Assembly (NCBI RefSeq): GCF_000336385.2
Contig: NZ_HG424440.1
Coordinates: 1-41,697 of the forward strand
Length of the DNA: 41,697 bases
Direction of reading: 5' to 3'
From: Lysobacter antibioticus HS124
Lineage (GTDB): Bacteria > Pseudomonadota > Gammaproteobacteria > Xanthomonadales > Xanthomonadaceae
In this document: piece after piece, positions 7,705 to 15,221 of the stretch
Position numbering within the stretch: the stretch's first letter is position 1
Layout: the number at the start of each line of letters is the position of its first letter
Notes under the pieces: model-generated
What the model was told of the DNA's origin: nothing
Database searches by the model: none
Seen by the model: only the letters and a program-made list of their open reading frames with translations
Position numbers and translations under genes: made by a program

Positions 7705-8133
7705 ATGACGCCTCTCTGGCTCCCCTCCACCGGCACCCTGCGCTACAGCCCGCAACTGGGCCGCGGCGGCCATCGGCGCCGCGACGGCGGCAGTACCGTG
7801 TGGTGGCTGATCGTGGACTGCGATCCCGAGCTCGGCCGTTATCTGCGCCATCAATACCTGCTCGGCCATCGGCGCACGCGCGTGCTGCAGGCGCCGTTGT
7901 GGGGACCGCATATCTCGGTGATCCGCGGCGAGACGCCGCCGCGGCCGGCGGCGTGGAAGCGCCTGGACGGGGCGACGGTCGGTTTCGACTACGACCCGCA
8001 GGTGCACGAGGCGCAGGGCTATGTCTGGTGCCCGGTGCGCTGCCCGGCCTTGCTCGATCTGCGCGAGGAACTGGGCCTGCCGCGCGAGCCGCAGCCGGCG
8101 CTGCACCTGACCATCGGCAATGCCAACGGTTAG
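7705..8133 (+). CDS. Small 2H-phosphoesterase-like protein
   Basis: A 142-residue soluble protein. Two HxT/S motifs are visible, H69-I-S71 in WGPHISVIRGE and H134-L-T136 in ALHLTIGN. Their 65-residue spacing and hydrophobic context are as in the 2H phosphoesterase (LigT/CPDase) superfamily, which acts on 2',3'-cyclic phosphate or 2'-5' linked RNA ends. The second motif lies only six residues from the C-terminus, which is unusual, so the fold may be minimal or divergent. The gene starts 48 bases after the MazF-like gene on the same strand, with a palindrome between. The function is inferred from the motifs alone. Confidence 0.55.
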   Translation: MTPLWLPSTGTLRYSPQLGRGGHRRRDGGSTVWWLIVDCDPELGRYLRHQYLLGHRRTRVLQAPLWGPHISVIRGETPPRPAAWKRLDGATVGFDYDPQVHEAQGYVWCPVRCPALLDLREELGLPREPQPALHLTIGNANG

Positions 8134-8246
8134 CCGGCACCGATCCGCAATCCCAGGCCGAGGCGGCGGCCGGCGCGGGCGCTATCGTGCGTTCTCGCCA
8201 GGGATGCGCGCCGCCGTGGCGCGCGACCGCCGACGGATCGCCCGCG

Positions 8247-9143
8247 ATGCCTCGATCGTCCTTGCTCGTGCGCCTGTTCGAACGTTGTGGCCATCCTTTG
8301 CTGATCGCCGCCGGCCTGGCGTTGTGGTGGGCGCTGGGCGGCGGCGAGGGCGCCATGCTGGCGACCGCGGCCGCCTTATTGCTGGCAATGGAAGGCCTGG
8401 AGCGATGGCGGCCGGCGATGCCGCAGTGGCGGCTCAGCGGCGTCGCCAAGCTCAAGCTGGTCGGGGTGTATCTGTTCGGCGTCGTGGTCGCCGCGCTGCT
8501 GGTCGGGCTGTACGAGGCCTGGCTGCCGCAGCTGCTGGCCGGCGCGCGCGGGCCGGCGGGCGCGGCCCTGTGGCCGCACCATTGGCCGTGGCCGCTGCAG
8601 GCGCTGCTGCTGTTCTTCGTCGGTGACCTGATCTATTACTGGGTCCACCGTGCGATCCACCGTTGGGTCTGGCTGTGGCGGCTGACCGGGCACGGTTTCC
8701 ACCACGGCTTCCACAACCTGCACGCGCTCAACGTCGGCAGCAACCATCCCTTCGAAGCGGTGTTCCTGGCCCTGCCGCTGAGCCTGGTCGCGGCGCTGAC
8801 CGGGATCTCGGCGCAGATCGTCGCGGCGGCGGCGATGCTGTCGCTGCTCAACACGACCCTGGCCCACGCCAACCTGCGCCTGCACACGCCGCTGTGGAAC
8901 CTGTTCTTCACCGCCGGCCATCACCACCGCCGCCACCACTCGCAGGTGTTCGAGCACAGCAACAGCAACTACGCCTGCAACGCCATCGTCTGGGATCGCG
9001 TGTTCGGCACCTTCGGCCGCGGCGCGGTCGAACAGACCGGGATCGGTCCGGAGCAGCCGTCGATCTGGCGCATGTACCTGCTGCCGTTCCGCGAGCCGGC
9101 CAGCGCCGACACGGTGGCGACGCGGGCCAAGGCGCGGCACTGA
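8247..9143 (+). CDS. Sterol desaturase/fatty acid hydroxylase family membrane protein
   Basis: A 298-residue membrane di-iron oxygenase-like protein. Three histidine clusters characteristic of the superfamily are present: HRAIH (H134-H138), HGFHHGFHNLH (from H149 to H159) and HHHRRHH (H225-H231). They are separated by hydrophobic segments at about residues 15-50, 68-90, 115-130 and 165-210. Members hydroxylate or desaturate lipid acyl chains, sterols or carotenoids at the inner membrane; the substrate here cannot be read. I chose the ATG at 8247 because upstream in-frame sequence (from 7800) overlaps the preceding gene in another frame and has no membrane or domain character. No electron-transfer partner is adjacent. 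Confidence 0.85.
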   Translation: MPRSSLLVRLFERCGHPLLIAAGLALWWALGGGEGAMLATAAALLLAMEGLERWRPAMPQWRLSGVAKLKLVGVYLFGVVVAALLVGLYEAWLPQLLAGARGPAGAALWPHHWPWPLQALLLFFVGDLIYYWVHRAIHRWVWLWRLTGHGFHHGFHNLHALNVGSNHPFEAVFLALPLSLVAALTGISAQIVAAAAMLSLLNTTLAHANLRLHTPLWNLFFTAGHHHRRHHSQVFEHSNSNYACNAIVWDRVFGTFGRGAVEQTGIGPEQPSIWRMYLLPFREPASADTVATRAKARH

Positions 9144-9692
9144 CGGAGCGCTCCAGAGCCGGCGCGCGCTGCGCACGGCTGCATCGGGGCTTCGGGTCCG
9201 GCCTCTGCGTCGGCGAATCGAACGCCGCGAACGTGCGCGTCCGCGCCGTGTGGACGGATCGGCGAGGTTCGCAACATCTGCAGCCGGCGGGCCAGCGTCC
9301 GACCGCTTCGACCGCGCTACCGCTTGCATCGTCGTCGGCGGGGTCTGCGAGTCTGCTGCGCTCGACGGCGGCAACGCAAGCGCTGGGCGATCGCCGGTCT
9401 CTGCGCAGGGGGCCTAGGAAGATTCTTATAGGAGTATTCCGTATACGACTTTCCGCGCGTGCGTGCCTAAATGTTCGCGGGTTATGGCGCAGCAGGGTTT
9501 AGCGGGTGCCGGAACACGACTCAGGCACCGCCGTCGCGACGATGGCGAACCGCTCGACCGAGCTTGCCGTAGCCGCACGCGGGCGGTGATCGATCACTGC
9601 CTCCAATCGCAACGTTCAGGCCGTATCTGCCGTGCGCCTCGATCAGCATCGGTGGCAGCCAGCATCGCCTGATCCTGAACAGGAGGGTTACG
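9144..9692. other. Gene-free stretch upstream of the collagenase
   Basis: No open frame with credible coding character or homology was seen in these 549 bases. A short AT-richer patch around 9420-9450 (ATTCTTATAGGAGTATTCC) contrasts with its GC-rich surroundings and could hold a promoter for the collagenase, but no clean -35/-10 pair can be assigned. The last bases carry a strong AGGAGG ribosome-binding site at 9681-9686. Confidence 0.5.
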
Positions 9693-12197
9693 ATGTTGCA
9701 CTCGAAGAAGAAAAACGTCGGCTTCATGGCGGTCGGCGCGGCATTGCTGAGTTTCGTCCTGGTCGGGGTGTCCACCGAGGGCGACGGGAGCGCGGTGTCG
9801 GATGCTCGCGATCGCGCGCCCGGTCCGGTGGCCGTGGCCGATGCCTGGCTGGCGAAGATGTTCGGCGCGGAAAAGCCGGGGCGGTTGTCGGCGCAGGATG
9901 GGAACTACGCGCTGCTCGGTCCCGGCGGTACTCCGTTACCTTCGCGCGATGCCTACGCGATGGGCGGGGAGGACCACAGCCATTCTCGTTCGGGGCGCCC
10001 ACACTCTCCGGCCGGCGCGTATTCGCGCCCGGGGCCTGCGGCCTCGATGAGCGAAGCGATGTTCGGCGGCGCGCATGTCCAGGCGCGGCCGCTGGAACCG
10101 GCGCTGGTGCCGCCGAGCCGTGACCCGCAGGCCTATCGGGTCAAGATCGGCGAGGAGCAAGCCGCGATCGAAGCATTCGACCGCAAGCGTCCGTCGCAGA
10201 AAGCGCAAGCCAAGCGTGCGAACCCGGGGCAGGACGCGTTGCACGCAGCCACGGGCGCCGGCAGCCGCGCGCTGCTGGGTGCCGCCGGAGATGAGGGTTG
10301 CGCGTTCGCGGATGCGGCCGGCGCGGATCTGCTGGGAAGGCTCAAGCATGCCGATACGGCCTGCGTGAACTCCCTGTTCGGTCTGTCCCGGGACGACGCG
10401 CTGCGGACCTTCACCAACGAGAAGATGGCCGCCGTTGCCGACGAAATCGCCCGGCTCGCGCCGGGCTACGATGGCGACAACGACCAGGATATCCTGCAGC
10501 TGATCATCTTCGTTCGCGCCGGTTACTACAATCAGTTTAAGTACCGTGACCAGGGGCTGGGGGCATTCAACACGGCCGTCGCCCAGTCCGTGCGCGCCGC
10601 GCTCGATGCGTTCTTCGCAAACAACGTGGCCCTGGCTTTGGAGAACGACGCGCACGGCGAAATCCTGGCCGAAGCCGTGATCATGATCGACTCGGCCCGT
10701 GAGAACGCCCGGTTCCTGCCGCAGGTCCGCACCCTGCTCGCAAACTACGACGATGCCTACGGCTACTTCATGGAGCGGGCGCTCAACAACTGCTTCTTCG
10801 TCTTGTTCAACCAAGGCGTCGAGCTGCCCGGCCTGACCGAGCAGGCCGCTTCCGGCTTGGCCGATACGCTGTCGAGCTTCATTCGCAGCAACCTCGGCAA
10901 GCTCGGCGGCGGCAAGGAGTATCTGGTGCTCAACGCCGCACGCGAGCTGTCGCGGCAGATGCGGTACCCGGGCGGCATCAAGGACTACGCCGCCGCCAAG
11001 GTCGACCAGCTGGTGGAGCTGACGGCGTTCAACAATGCGACGGCGCCGTTGCGCACCATCTTCGGCCAATACGTCGAAACCTACGATCGCGATAATTGTC
11101 AGAGGTACGGCCTGTGCAACTACAGGGACGATCTGCGCGCGGCGGTGTTGCCGGTTCAGCACGCCTGCAGCCCGACCATCAGCATCCGCGCGCAGAGCAT
11201 TTCGGCCGATGAACTGCGCAGCGCCTGCGATTCCGTCGCCGGCGAACAGGCCTACTTCCATCGCGCCCTGGCCACTAGGAACCTGCCGGTCGGCAACGAC
11301 AACAACACCGCGCTGGAAATGGTGATCTTCAACAGTTCGTCCGACTACGCAAGGTATTCCAGCGCGATCTACGGCAACGATTCCAACAACGGCGGCGTCT
11401 ATCTGGAAGGCAATCCCGCGGTGGCCGGCAATCAGCCCCGCTTCATCGCCTACGAGGCCGAATGGGTCCGGCCGACGTTCCAGATCTGGAATCTGGAGCA
11501 CGAGTTTGTGCACTACCTCGACGGCCGCTACAACCTGTACGGCGACTTCATGACGGGCTACAGCCAGGGCACGGTGTGGTGGACGGAAGGGCTGGCGGAA
11601 TACATTTCATGGTCCTATCTGAATCAGGAAAACACCCGCGCCCGCGAACAAGCAGCGCGCAAACCCTGGACGCTCAGCCAGTTGTTCCAGAACGGCTACG
11701 GCGACCAAGCGCGGGTCTACCAGGGCGGGTATCTGGCCGTGCGCTACATGTTCGAGAAGCGCAGCGGCGATGTGAGCACCATCCTGTCCTATCTGCGGCC
11801 CGGACAGTACGATCGCTACAAGCAGCACATCGCGGCGATCGGGACCGGCTACGACGCGGACTTCGGCAACTGGCTGGACTGCGTGGCCGGCAGCGCCAGT
11901 TGCCAGTCCGCCGGTAACAGCGGCTGGTACGTCTATCGCAACACCGTCGTGGCGCTGGACGCCGCCAGCGGCCGCGCGAAGTGCATCACTCCGCGCGGCA
12001 ACCCGACCGGCTGCTACCAGTTGCCGCGAACCGATCGCGAGTACCTTTTGCAGCTCATCGGCGAGGCGGTGCCGGCTGGCGATGTGCTGACGTGCGGTAG
12101 CCCGACCTACGTGGCGGCCTGGGGGCCGGTGCCGAACGATTGGTCTCATTGGTGCAATGCCTTCCCTAACGATCGGACGGGGTTGCCGCAGATCTAG
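9693..12197 (+). CDS. Secreted M9-family microbial collagenase
   Basis: An 834-residue zinc metalloprotease of the bacterial collagenase family (M9), expected to cleave native collagen or related proteins outside the cell. The N-terminus is basic then hydrophobic (KKKNVGFMAVGAALLSFVLVGV), a signal-like segment. An activator-like domain starts around 205 (CAFADAAGADLLGRL). The catalytic part contains HEFVH (H603, E604, H607) followed by DGRYNLYGDF and WWTEGLAE. E632 aligns with the third zinc ligand of clostridial ColG, and the family's glycine-rich NNGGVYLEGNP segment precedes them. The C-terminus has several Cys but no PKD or collagen-binding repeats that I can recognise. The start is fixed by AGGAGG six bases upstream. 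It is monocistronic, with a long leader region. Confidence 0.9.
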   Translation: MLHSKKKNVGFMAVGAALLSFVLVGVSTEGDGSAVSDARDRAPGPVAVADAWLAKMFGAEKPGRLSAQDGNYALLGPGGTPLPSRDAYAMGGEDHSHSRSGRPHSPAGAYSRPGPAASMSEAMFGGAHVQARPLEPALVPPSRDPQAYRVKIGEEQAAIEAFDRKRPSQKAQAKRANPGQDALHAATGAGSRALLGAAGDEGCAFADAAGADLLGRLKHADTACVNSLFGLSRDDALRTFTNEKMAAVADEIARLAPGYDGDNDQDILQLIIFVRAGYYNQFKYRDQGLGAFNTAVAQSVRAALDAFFANNVALALENDAHGEILAEAVIMIDSARENARFLPQVRTLLANYDDAYGYFMERALNNCFFVLFNQGVELPGLTEQAASGLADTLSSFIRSNLGKLGGGKEYLVLNAARELSRQMRYPGGIKDYAAAKVDQLVELTAFNNATAPLRTIFGQYVETYDRDNCQRYGLCNYRDDLRAAVLPVQHACSPTISIRAQSISADELRSACDSVAGEQAYFHRALATRNLPVGNDNNTALEMVIFNSSSDYARYSSAIYGNDSNNGGVYLEGNPAVAGNQPRFIAYEAEWVRPTFQIWNLEHEFVHYLDGRYNLYGDFMTGYSQGTVWWTEGLAEYISWSYLNQENTRAREQAARKPWTLSQLFQNGYGDQARVYQGGYLAVRYMFEKRSGDVSTILSYLRPGQYDRYKQHIAAIGTGYDADFGNWLDCVAGSASCQSAGNSGWYVYRNTVVALDAASGRAKCITPRGNPTGCYQLPRTDREYLLQLIGEAVPAGDVLTCGSPTYVAAWGPVPNDWSHWCNAFPNDRTGLPQI

Positions 12198-12239
12198 CGT
12201 CGCAAGAGGTGCAGCAGCGGGGCATGTTTCCGGCACAAA

Positions 12240-12278
12240 GGGACGCAGGGGGTTAAGCTCGCTCAACCCCCTCGTCCC
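12240..12278. repeat. Intergenic palindrome family, copy 2
   Basis: An imperfect palindrome (arms 12240-12258 and 12261-12278) runs from GGGACGCAGGGGGTTAAGC to a right arm ending CGTCCC. It lies between the collagenase and the PhzF-like gene, 42 bases after the collagenase stop, and ends nine bases before the next ATG. It could act as a terminator-like hairpin for the collagenase or affect translation of the next gene. Confidence 0.7.
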
Positions 12279-12287
12279 GGCCACTGC

Positions 12288-13196
12288 ATGAGCCGCAACT
12301 ACCGCGTATTCCAAGTCGACGCTTTCACCCGCCGGCGCTTCGCCGGCAACCCGGCCGGGGTGGTGCTCGACGCCGACGGCCTGAGCGAGGCGCAGATGCT
12401 GGCGATCGCGCGCGAGCTCAACAACTCCGAAACCGCCTTCGTGCTGGCGCCGCGCGACGACAGCCACGAGGTGTGGATCCGCTACTTCACCCCGACCGTG
12501 GAGGTGCCGGTGTGCGGCCACGCCACCGTCGCCGCGCACTACGTGCGCGCGCAGGTCCTGGGCGCGCGCGGCCGGCTGCGCCAGCTGACCGGCGCCGGGG
12601 TGATGCAGATCGATATCGAGCCGGCCGAAGCGGGCGAGGTGCGGGTGTGGATGCGGCAGAACCCGCCCTCGTTCGAGCATGCATTCGACGCTGCGCAACG
12701 GCAGGCGCTGGCGGACGCGCTCGGCATCGCAGCGGCGGAGTTCGGCGAGGGCCCGATCCAGGTCGTGTCCACCGGCCACTCCAAGGTGATGGTGCCGCTG
12801 CGTTCGCGCCGGCGCATGGACGCGCTGACGCCGGACGGCCCCCGGCTGGCGGCGATCAGCCGCGCCATCGGCTGCAACGGGTTTCACGTGTTCGCGCTCG
12901 ACGCGCCCGAACCCGGCGTGCTCGCGCACGGACGCATGTTCGCGCCGGCGATCGGCATCGCCGAAGACCCGGTCACCGGCAACGCCAACGGCCCGCTCGG
13001 CGCCTACCTGGTGCGCTACGGCCTGATCGAGCGCGCGCGGTACCGCGACGGCCTGTCGGCGACGATGGGGCAGGGCGAGGCGATGGGCCGGCCCGGGCGG
13101 GTGCGGGTCGAAGTCGCGGTCGAAGGCGACGTGCCGGTGTCGGTGCGGATCGGGGGCGACGCGGTGATCGTGTTCGAGACCGCGATGGTGCTCTGA
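12288..13196 (+). CDS. PhzF-family isomerase
   Basis: A 302-residue protein of the PhzF/YddE family (diaminopimelate-epimerase fold). Family marks are VFQVDAFTRRRFAGNPAGVVLDA at the N-terminus, the catalytic Glu E48 in NNSETAFV, YFTPTVEVPVCGHATVAAHYV, and the second-half EDPVTGNANGPLGAYLV. In phenazine producers PhzF isomerises trans-2,3-dihydro-3-hydroxyanthranilate, but most family members have unknown substrates. No other phz genes are present here, so a phenazine role is not supported. It converges with the LysR gene with eight bases between the stop codons. The ATG at 12288 is the first in-frame start after the palindrome. Confidence 0.9.
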   Translation: MSRNYRVFQVDAFTRRRFAGNPAGVVLDADGLSEAQMLAIARELNNSETAFVLAPRDDSHEVWIRYFTPTVEVPVCGHATVAAHYVRAQVLGARGRLRQLTGAGVMQIDIEPAEAGEVRVWMRQNPPSFEHAFDAAQRQALADALGIAAAEFGEGPIQVVSTGHSKVMVPLRSRRRMDALTPDGPRLAAISRAIGCNGFHVFALDAPEPGVLAHGRMFAPAIGIAEDPVTGNANGPLGAYLVRYGLIERARYRDGLSATMGQGEAMGRPGRVRVEVAVEGDVPVSVRIGGDAVIVFETAMVL

Positions 13197-13204
13197 GCGC
13201 GCGC

Positions 13205-14107
13205 TCAGGCGATCGGCGCCGCGCCCAGTTCGGCCAGTAATGCGCGCAGCTTCGGCGAGGCGACCAGGGCCGGGCGGGTCGCGGCCTGCACGCGGCGGCT
13301 CAACGCCGCGCCGGCGGCCGTGCGCACCGCCACGCCGTCGATGCGCGAGGGTTCCAGCGCCAGTTGCGGCACGAAGCCGACCCCGAGACCGGCCGCGACC
13401 ATGCGCAGCATCAGGTCGTAGTCGTCGACGGTGTGGCTGATCCGCGGCGCGAAGCCGGCGGCGGCGCAGGCGCGCTCGGCGAGCAGGCCGTCGTCGGTCT
13501 GGCGCGAGCCGACGATCCATTCGGCCTCGGCCAGCGCCCGCAGTTCGACCGCGCCGCGTCTGCGTCGCCACGACGGCGGCAAGGCCAGTCGGACCGGCTC
13601 TTCGAATACCGTGCGCGAGGCGAGGTCGGCGGCGACGGGGCGCGGCACCAGGCTGTAAGCGAAGCTGAAGGCGAGATCGCAGCGACCGTCGCGCACGGCA
13701 TCCAGCGCATCGGGCGGTTCGAGTTCGCGCACCACCACGCGCAGCGCCGGATGACGCTCGCGCAGGCGCAGGATGGCCGGCAATAGATGGCGCTTGGCGT
13801 AGCTGGCGAAGCAGGCGACCTGCAGTTCGCCCTGCGGCGACTGCGCGGCGCCGCGCAGGTCCAGCGCCGCGGCTTCGACCGCCTGCAGGATGCGTTCGGC
13901 GTGCGCGGCCAGGCGCTCGCCCTCGGCGGTCAGGCGCACGCGGCGGCCGACCTGCTCGAACAGCGGTGCGCGCGCCTCGCGCTGCAGGGTCGCCAGCTGC
14001 TGCGATACCGCCGACGAGGTCAGCCGATGCGCCTGCGCCACCGCGGTCATGGTGCCGAGGCGGGCGAGGTCGCGCAGCAGGCGCAGGCGGGCCAGATCGA
14101 ACATCAA
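13205..14107 (-). CDS. LysR-family transcriptional regulator
   Basis: A 300-residue LTTR. The winged-helix DNA-binding region occupies residues 1-62 (FDLARLRLLRDLARLGTMTAVAQAHRLTSSAVSQQLATLQREARAPLFEQ is the characteristic stretch, split here by helix boundaries), followed by a linker helix and a periplasmic-binding-like effector domain from about residue 90. Two adjacent Met codons open the gene; either could start it. It is divergent from the ureohydrolase gene, with a 102-base shared regulatory region containing an inverted repeat at 14132-14154. By LTTR convention it probably controls that gene and itself. The effector is unknown. Confidence 0.93.
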   Translation of the reverse strand: MMFDLARLRLLRDLARLGTMTAVAQAHRLTSSAVSQQLATLQREARAPLFEQVGRRVRLTAEGERLAAHAERILQAVEAAALDLRGAAQSPQGELQVACFASYAKRHLLPAILRLRERHPALRVVVRELEPPDALDAVRDGRCDLAFSFAYSLVPRPVAADLASRTVFEEPVRLALPPSWRRRRGAVELRALAEAEWIVGSRQTDDGLLAERACAAAGFAPRISHTVDDYDLMLRMVAAGLGVGFVPQLALEPSRIDGVAVRTAAGAALSRRVQAATRPALVASPKLRALLAELGAAPIA

Positions 14108-14131
14108 GAAAATCTAACCGTATCGATCAGT

Positions 14132-14154
14132 TTTGCGAAGTAGACCTGCGCAAA
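14132..14154. promoter_or_regulatory. Candidate LysR operator in divergent region
   Basis: The perfect inverted repeat TTTGCG (14132-14137), 11 bases, CGCAAA (14149-14154) lies between the divergent lysR and ureohydrolase starts. An interrupted dyad of this size and position is typical of LTTR recognition sites. Assignment is by layout only. Confidence 0.5.
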
Positions 14155-14209
14155 GGCCGGGGGCTAAGGTCGCCGCCGGTGCTTCGACCGCCTTGCGAGA
14201 CCCTCCGCC

Positions 14210-15031
14210 ATGACCGCGCTATCGCTGCTGGGCATTCCCAACGACGACAACTCCTCGTACCTGAAAGGCAGCGCGTTGGCGCCGCCGCTGATCCGGCGCG
14301 AGCTGCACTGCGACGCCTACAGCATCCGCAGCGAAAGCGGGATCGATTTCGGCGCGCCCGGACGCCTGCTCGATCACGGCGACCTGCGCTTCGACGACGG
14401 CGTCGACCCGTGGCAGACGATCGAGCGCGGGGTGGAGCGCGCGCTGGCCGCGGGCGGGCCGTTGCTGTGCCTGGGCGGCGATCACGCCGTCACCCATCCG
14501 ATCCTGCGCGCGGTGCGCCGCCATCAGCCGCGCCTGACCATCGTCCATATCGATGCGCATGCCGATTTGTACGACGCCTATCAGGGCAATCCGCGTTCGC
14601 ACGCCTCGCCGTTCGCGCGGATCATGGAAGAAGGTTTGGCCGACCGCTTGATCCAGATCGGGCTGCGCACGATCAACGACGAACATCGCGCGCAGTTCGA
14701 ACGCTTCGGGGTCGAGGTGATCGAGGCGGCGGCCTGGCGCGAGGGCTTGCGCCTGCAACTGGACACGCCGGTCTACGTGTCGCTGGACCTGGACGGACTC
14801 GACCCGGCCTATGCGCCGGGCGTGTCGCACCGCGAACCCGGCGGCGCCTCGCCGCGGCAGGTGATCGATCTGCTGCAGGGCATCGCCCAGCCGATCGTCG
14901 CCGGCGACATCGTCGAGTACAACCCGAGCTGCGATATCGCCAACCTGACCGCGGCGGTGGCGGCGAAGCTGGTCAAGGAACTGGGCGGGCGGATGATCGA
15001 GACCGCGCCGCACCGCGACGGAGGGGATTAG
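14210..15031 (+). CDS. Arginase/agmatinase-family ureohydrolase
   Basis: A 273-residue binuclear manganese hydrolase of the ureohydrolase superfamily. All six metal ligands are present: H92 in GGDHAVTHP, D115, H117 and D119 in DAHADLYD, and D193 and D195 in SLDLDGLDPAYAPG. The family's substrate-discriminating loop reads APGVSHREPGG, not the usual APGTGTPEPGG of agmatinases, so the guanidino substrate (arginine, agmatine, formiminoglutamate or another) cannot be assigned. It is transcribed away from the LysR gene, which probably regulates it. Its stop codon lies inside a palindromic repeat. Confidence 0.88.
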   Translation: MTALSLLGIPNDDNSSYLKGSALAPPLIRRELHCDAYSIRSESGIDFGAPGRLLDHGDLRFDDGVDPWQTIERGVERALAAGGPLLCLGGDHAVTHPILRAVRRHQPRLTIVHIDAHADLYDAYQGNPRSHASPFARIMEEGLADRLIQIGLRTINDEHRAQFERFGVEVIEAAAWREGLRLQLDTPVYVSLDLDGLDPAYAPGVSHREPGGASPRQVIDLLQGIAQPIVAGDIVEYNPSCDIANLTAAVAAKLVKELGGRMIETAPHRDGGD

Positions 15032-15058
15032 TCGCGGACGCTTAATCCCTTCCGCCCC
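15015..15058. repeat. Intergenic palindrome family, copy 3
   Basis: An imperfect inverted repeat with arms 15015-15035 (including GGAGGGGATTAG) and 15037-15058 (including CTTAATCCCTTCCGCC). It overlaps the ureohydrolase stop codon at 15029-15031. It is the most diverged of three related elements, the others being at 7640 and 12240. Confidence 0.65.
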
Positions 15059-15221
15059 CTTCAGCCCTCTTCAGCCTGTTCATGTTTGCCGGGTCGCGAG
15101 CGGGCCGCCGCGGCCGTCGCGTCCGCGGGTTCCGCTTCGACAACCTCACATGAATAAAATCGGTTAAGTCCCGAAGTCCCAAGGTTTTTTTCGGTCGCGG
15201 TCGCATGCTAACCTCGCCCCG

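Noticed and set aside
12288-13196. Phenazine biosynthesis locus
   Set aside because: Only a PhzF-family protein is present; no phzA, B, C, D, E or G is nearby, and the family is mostly of unknown function.
11607-13571. 654-codon minus-strand frame across the collagenase end, PhzF-like and LysR genes
   Set aside because: It covers three genes with clear families in other frames, has no domain of its own, and has the composition typical of shadow frames.
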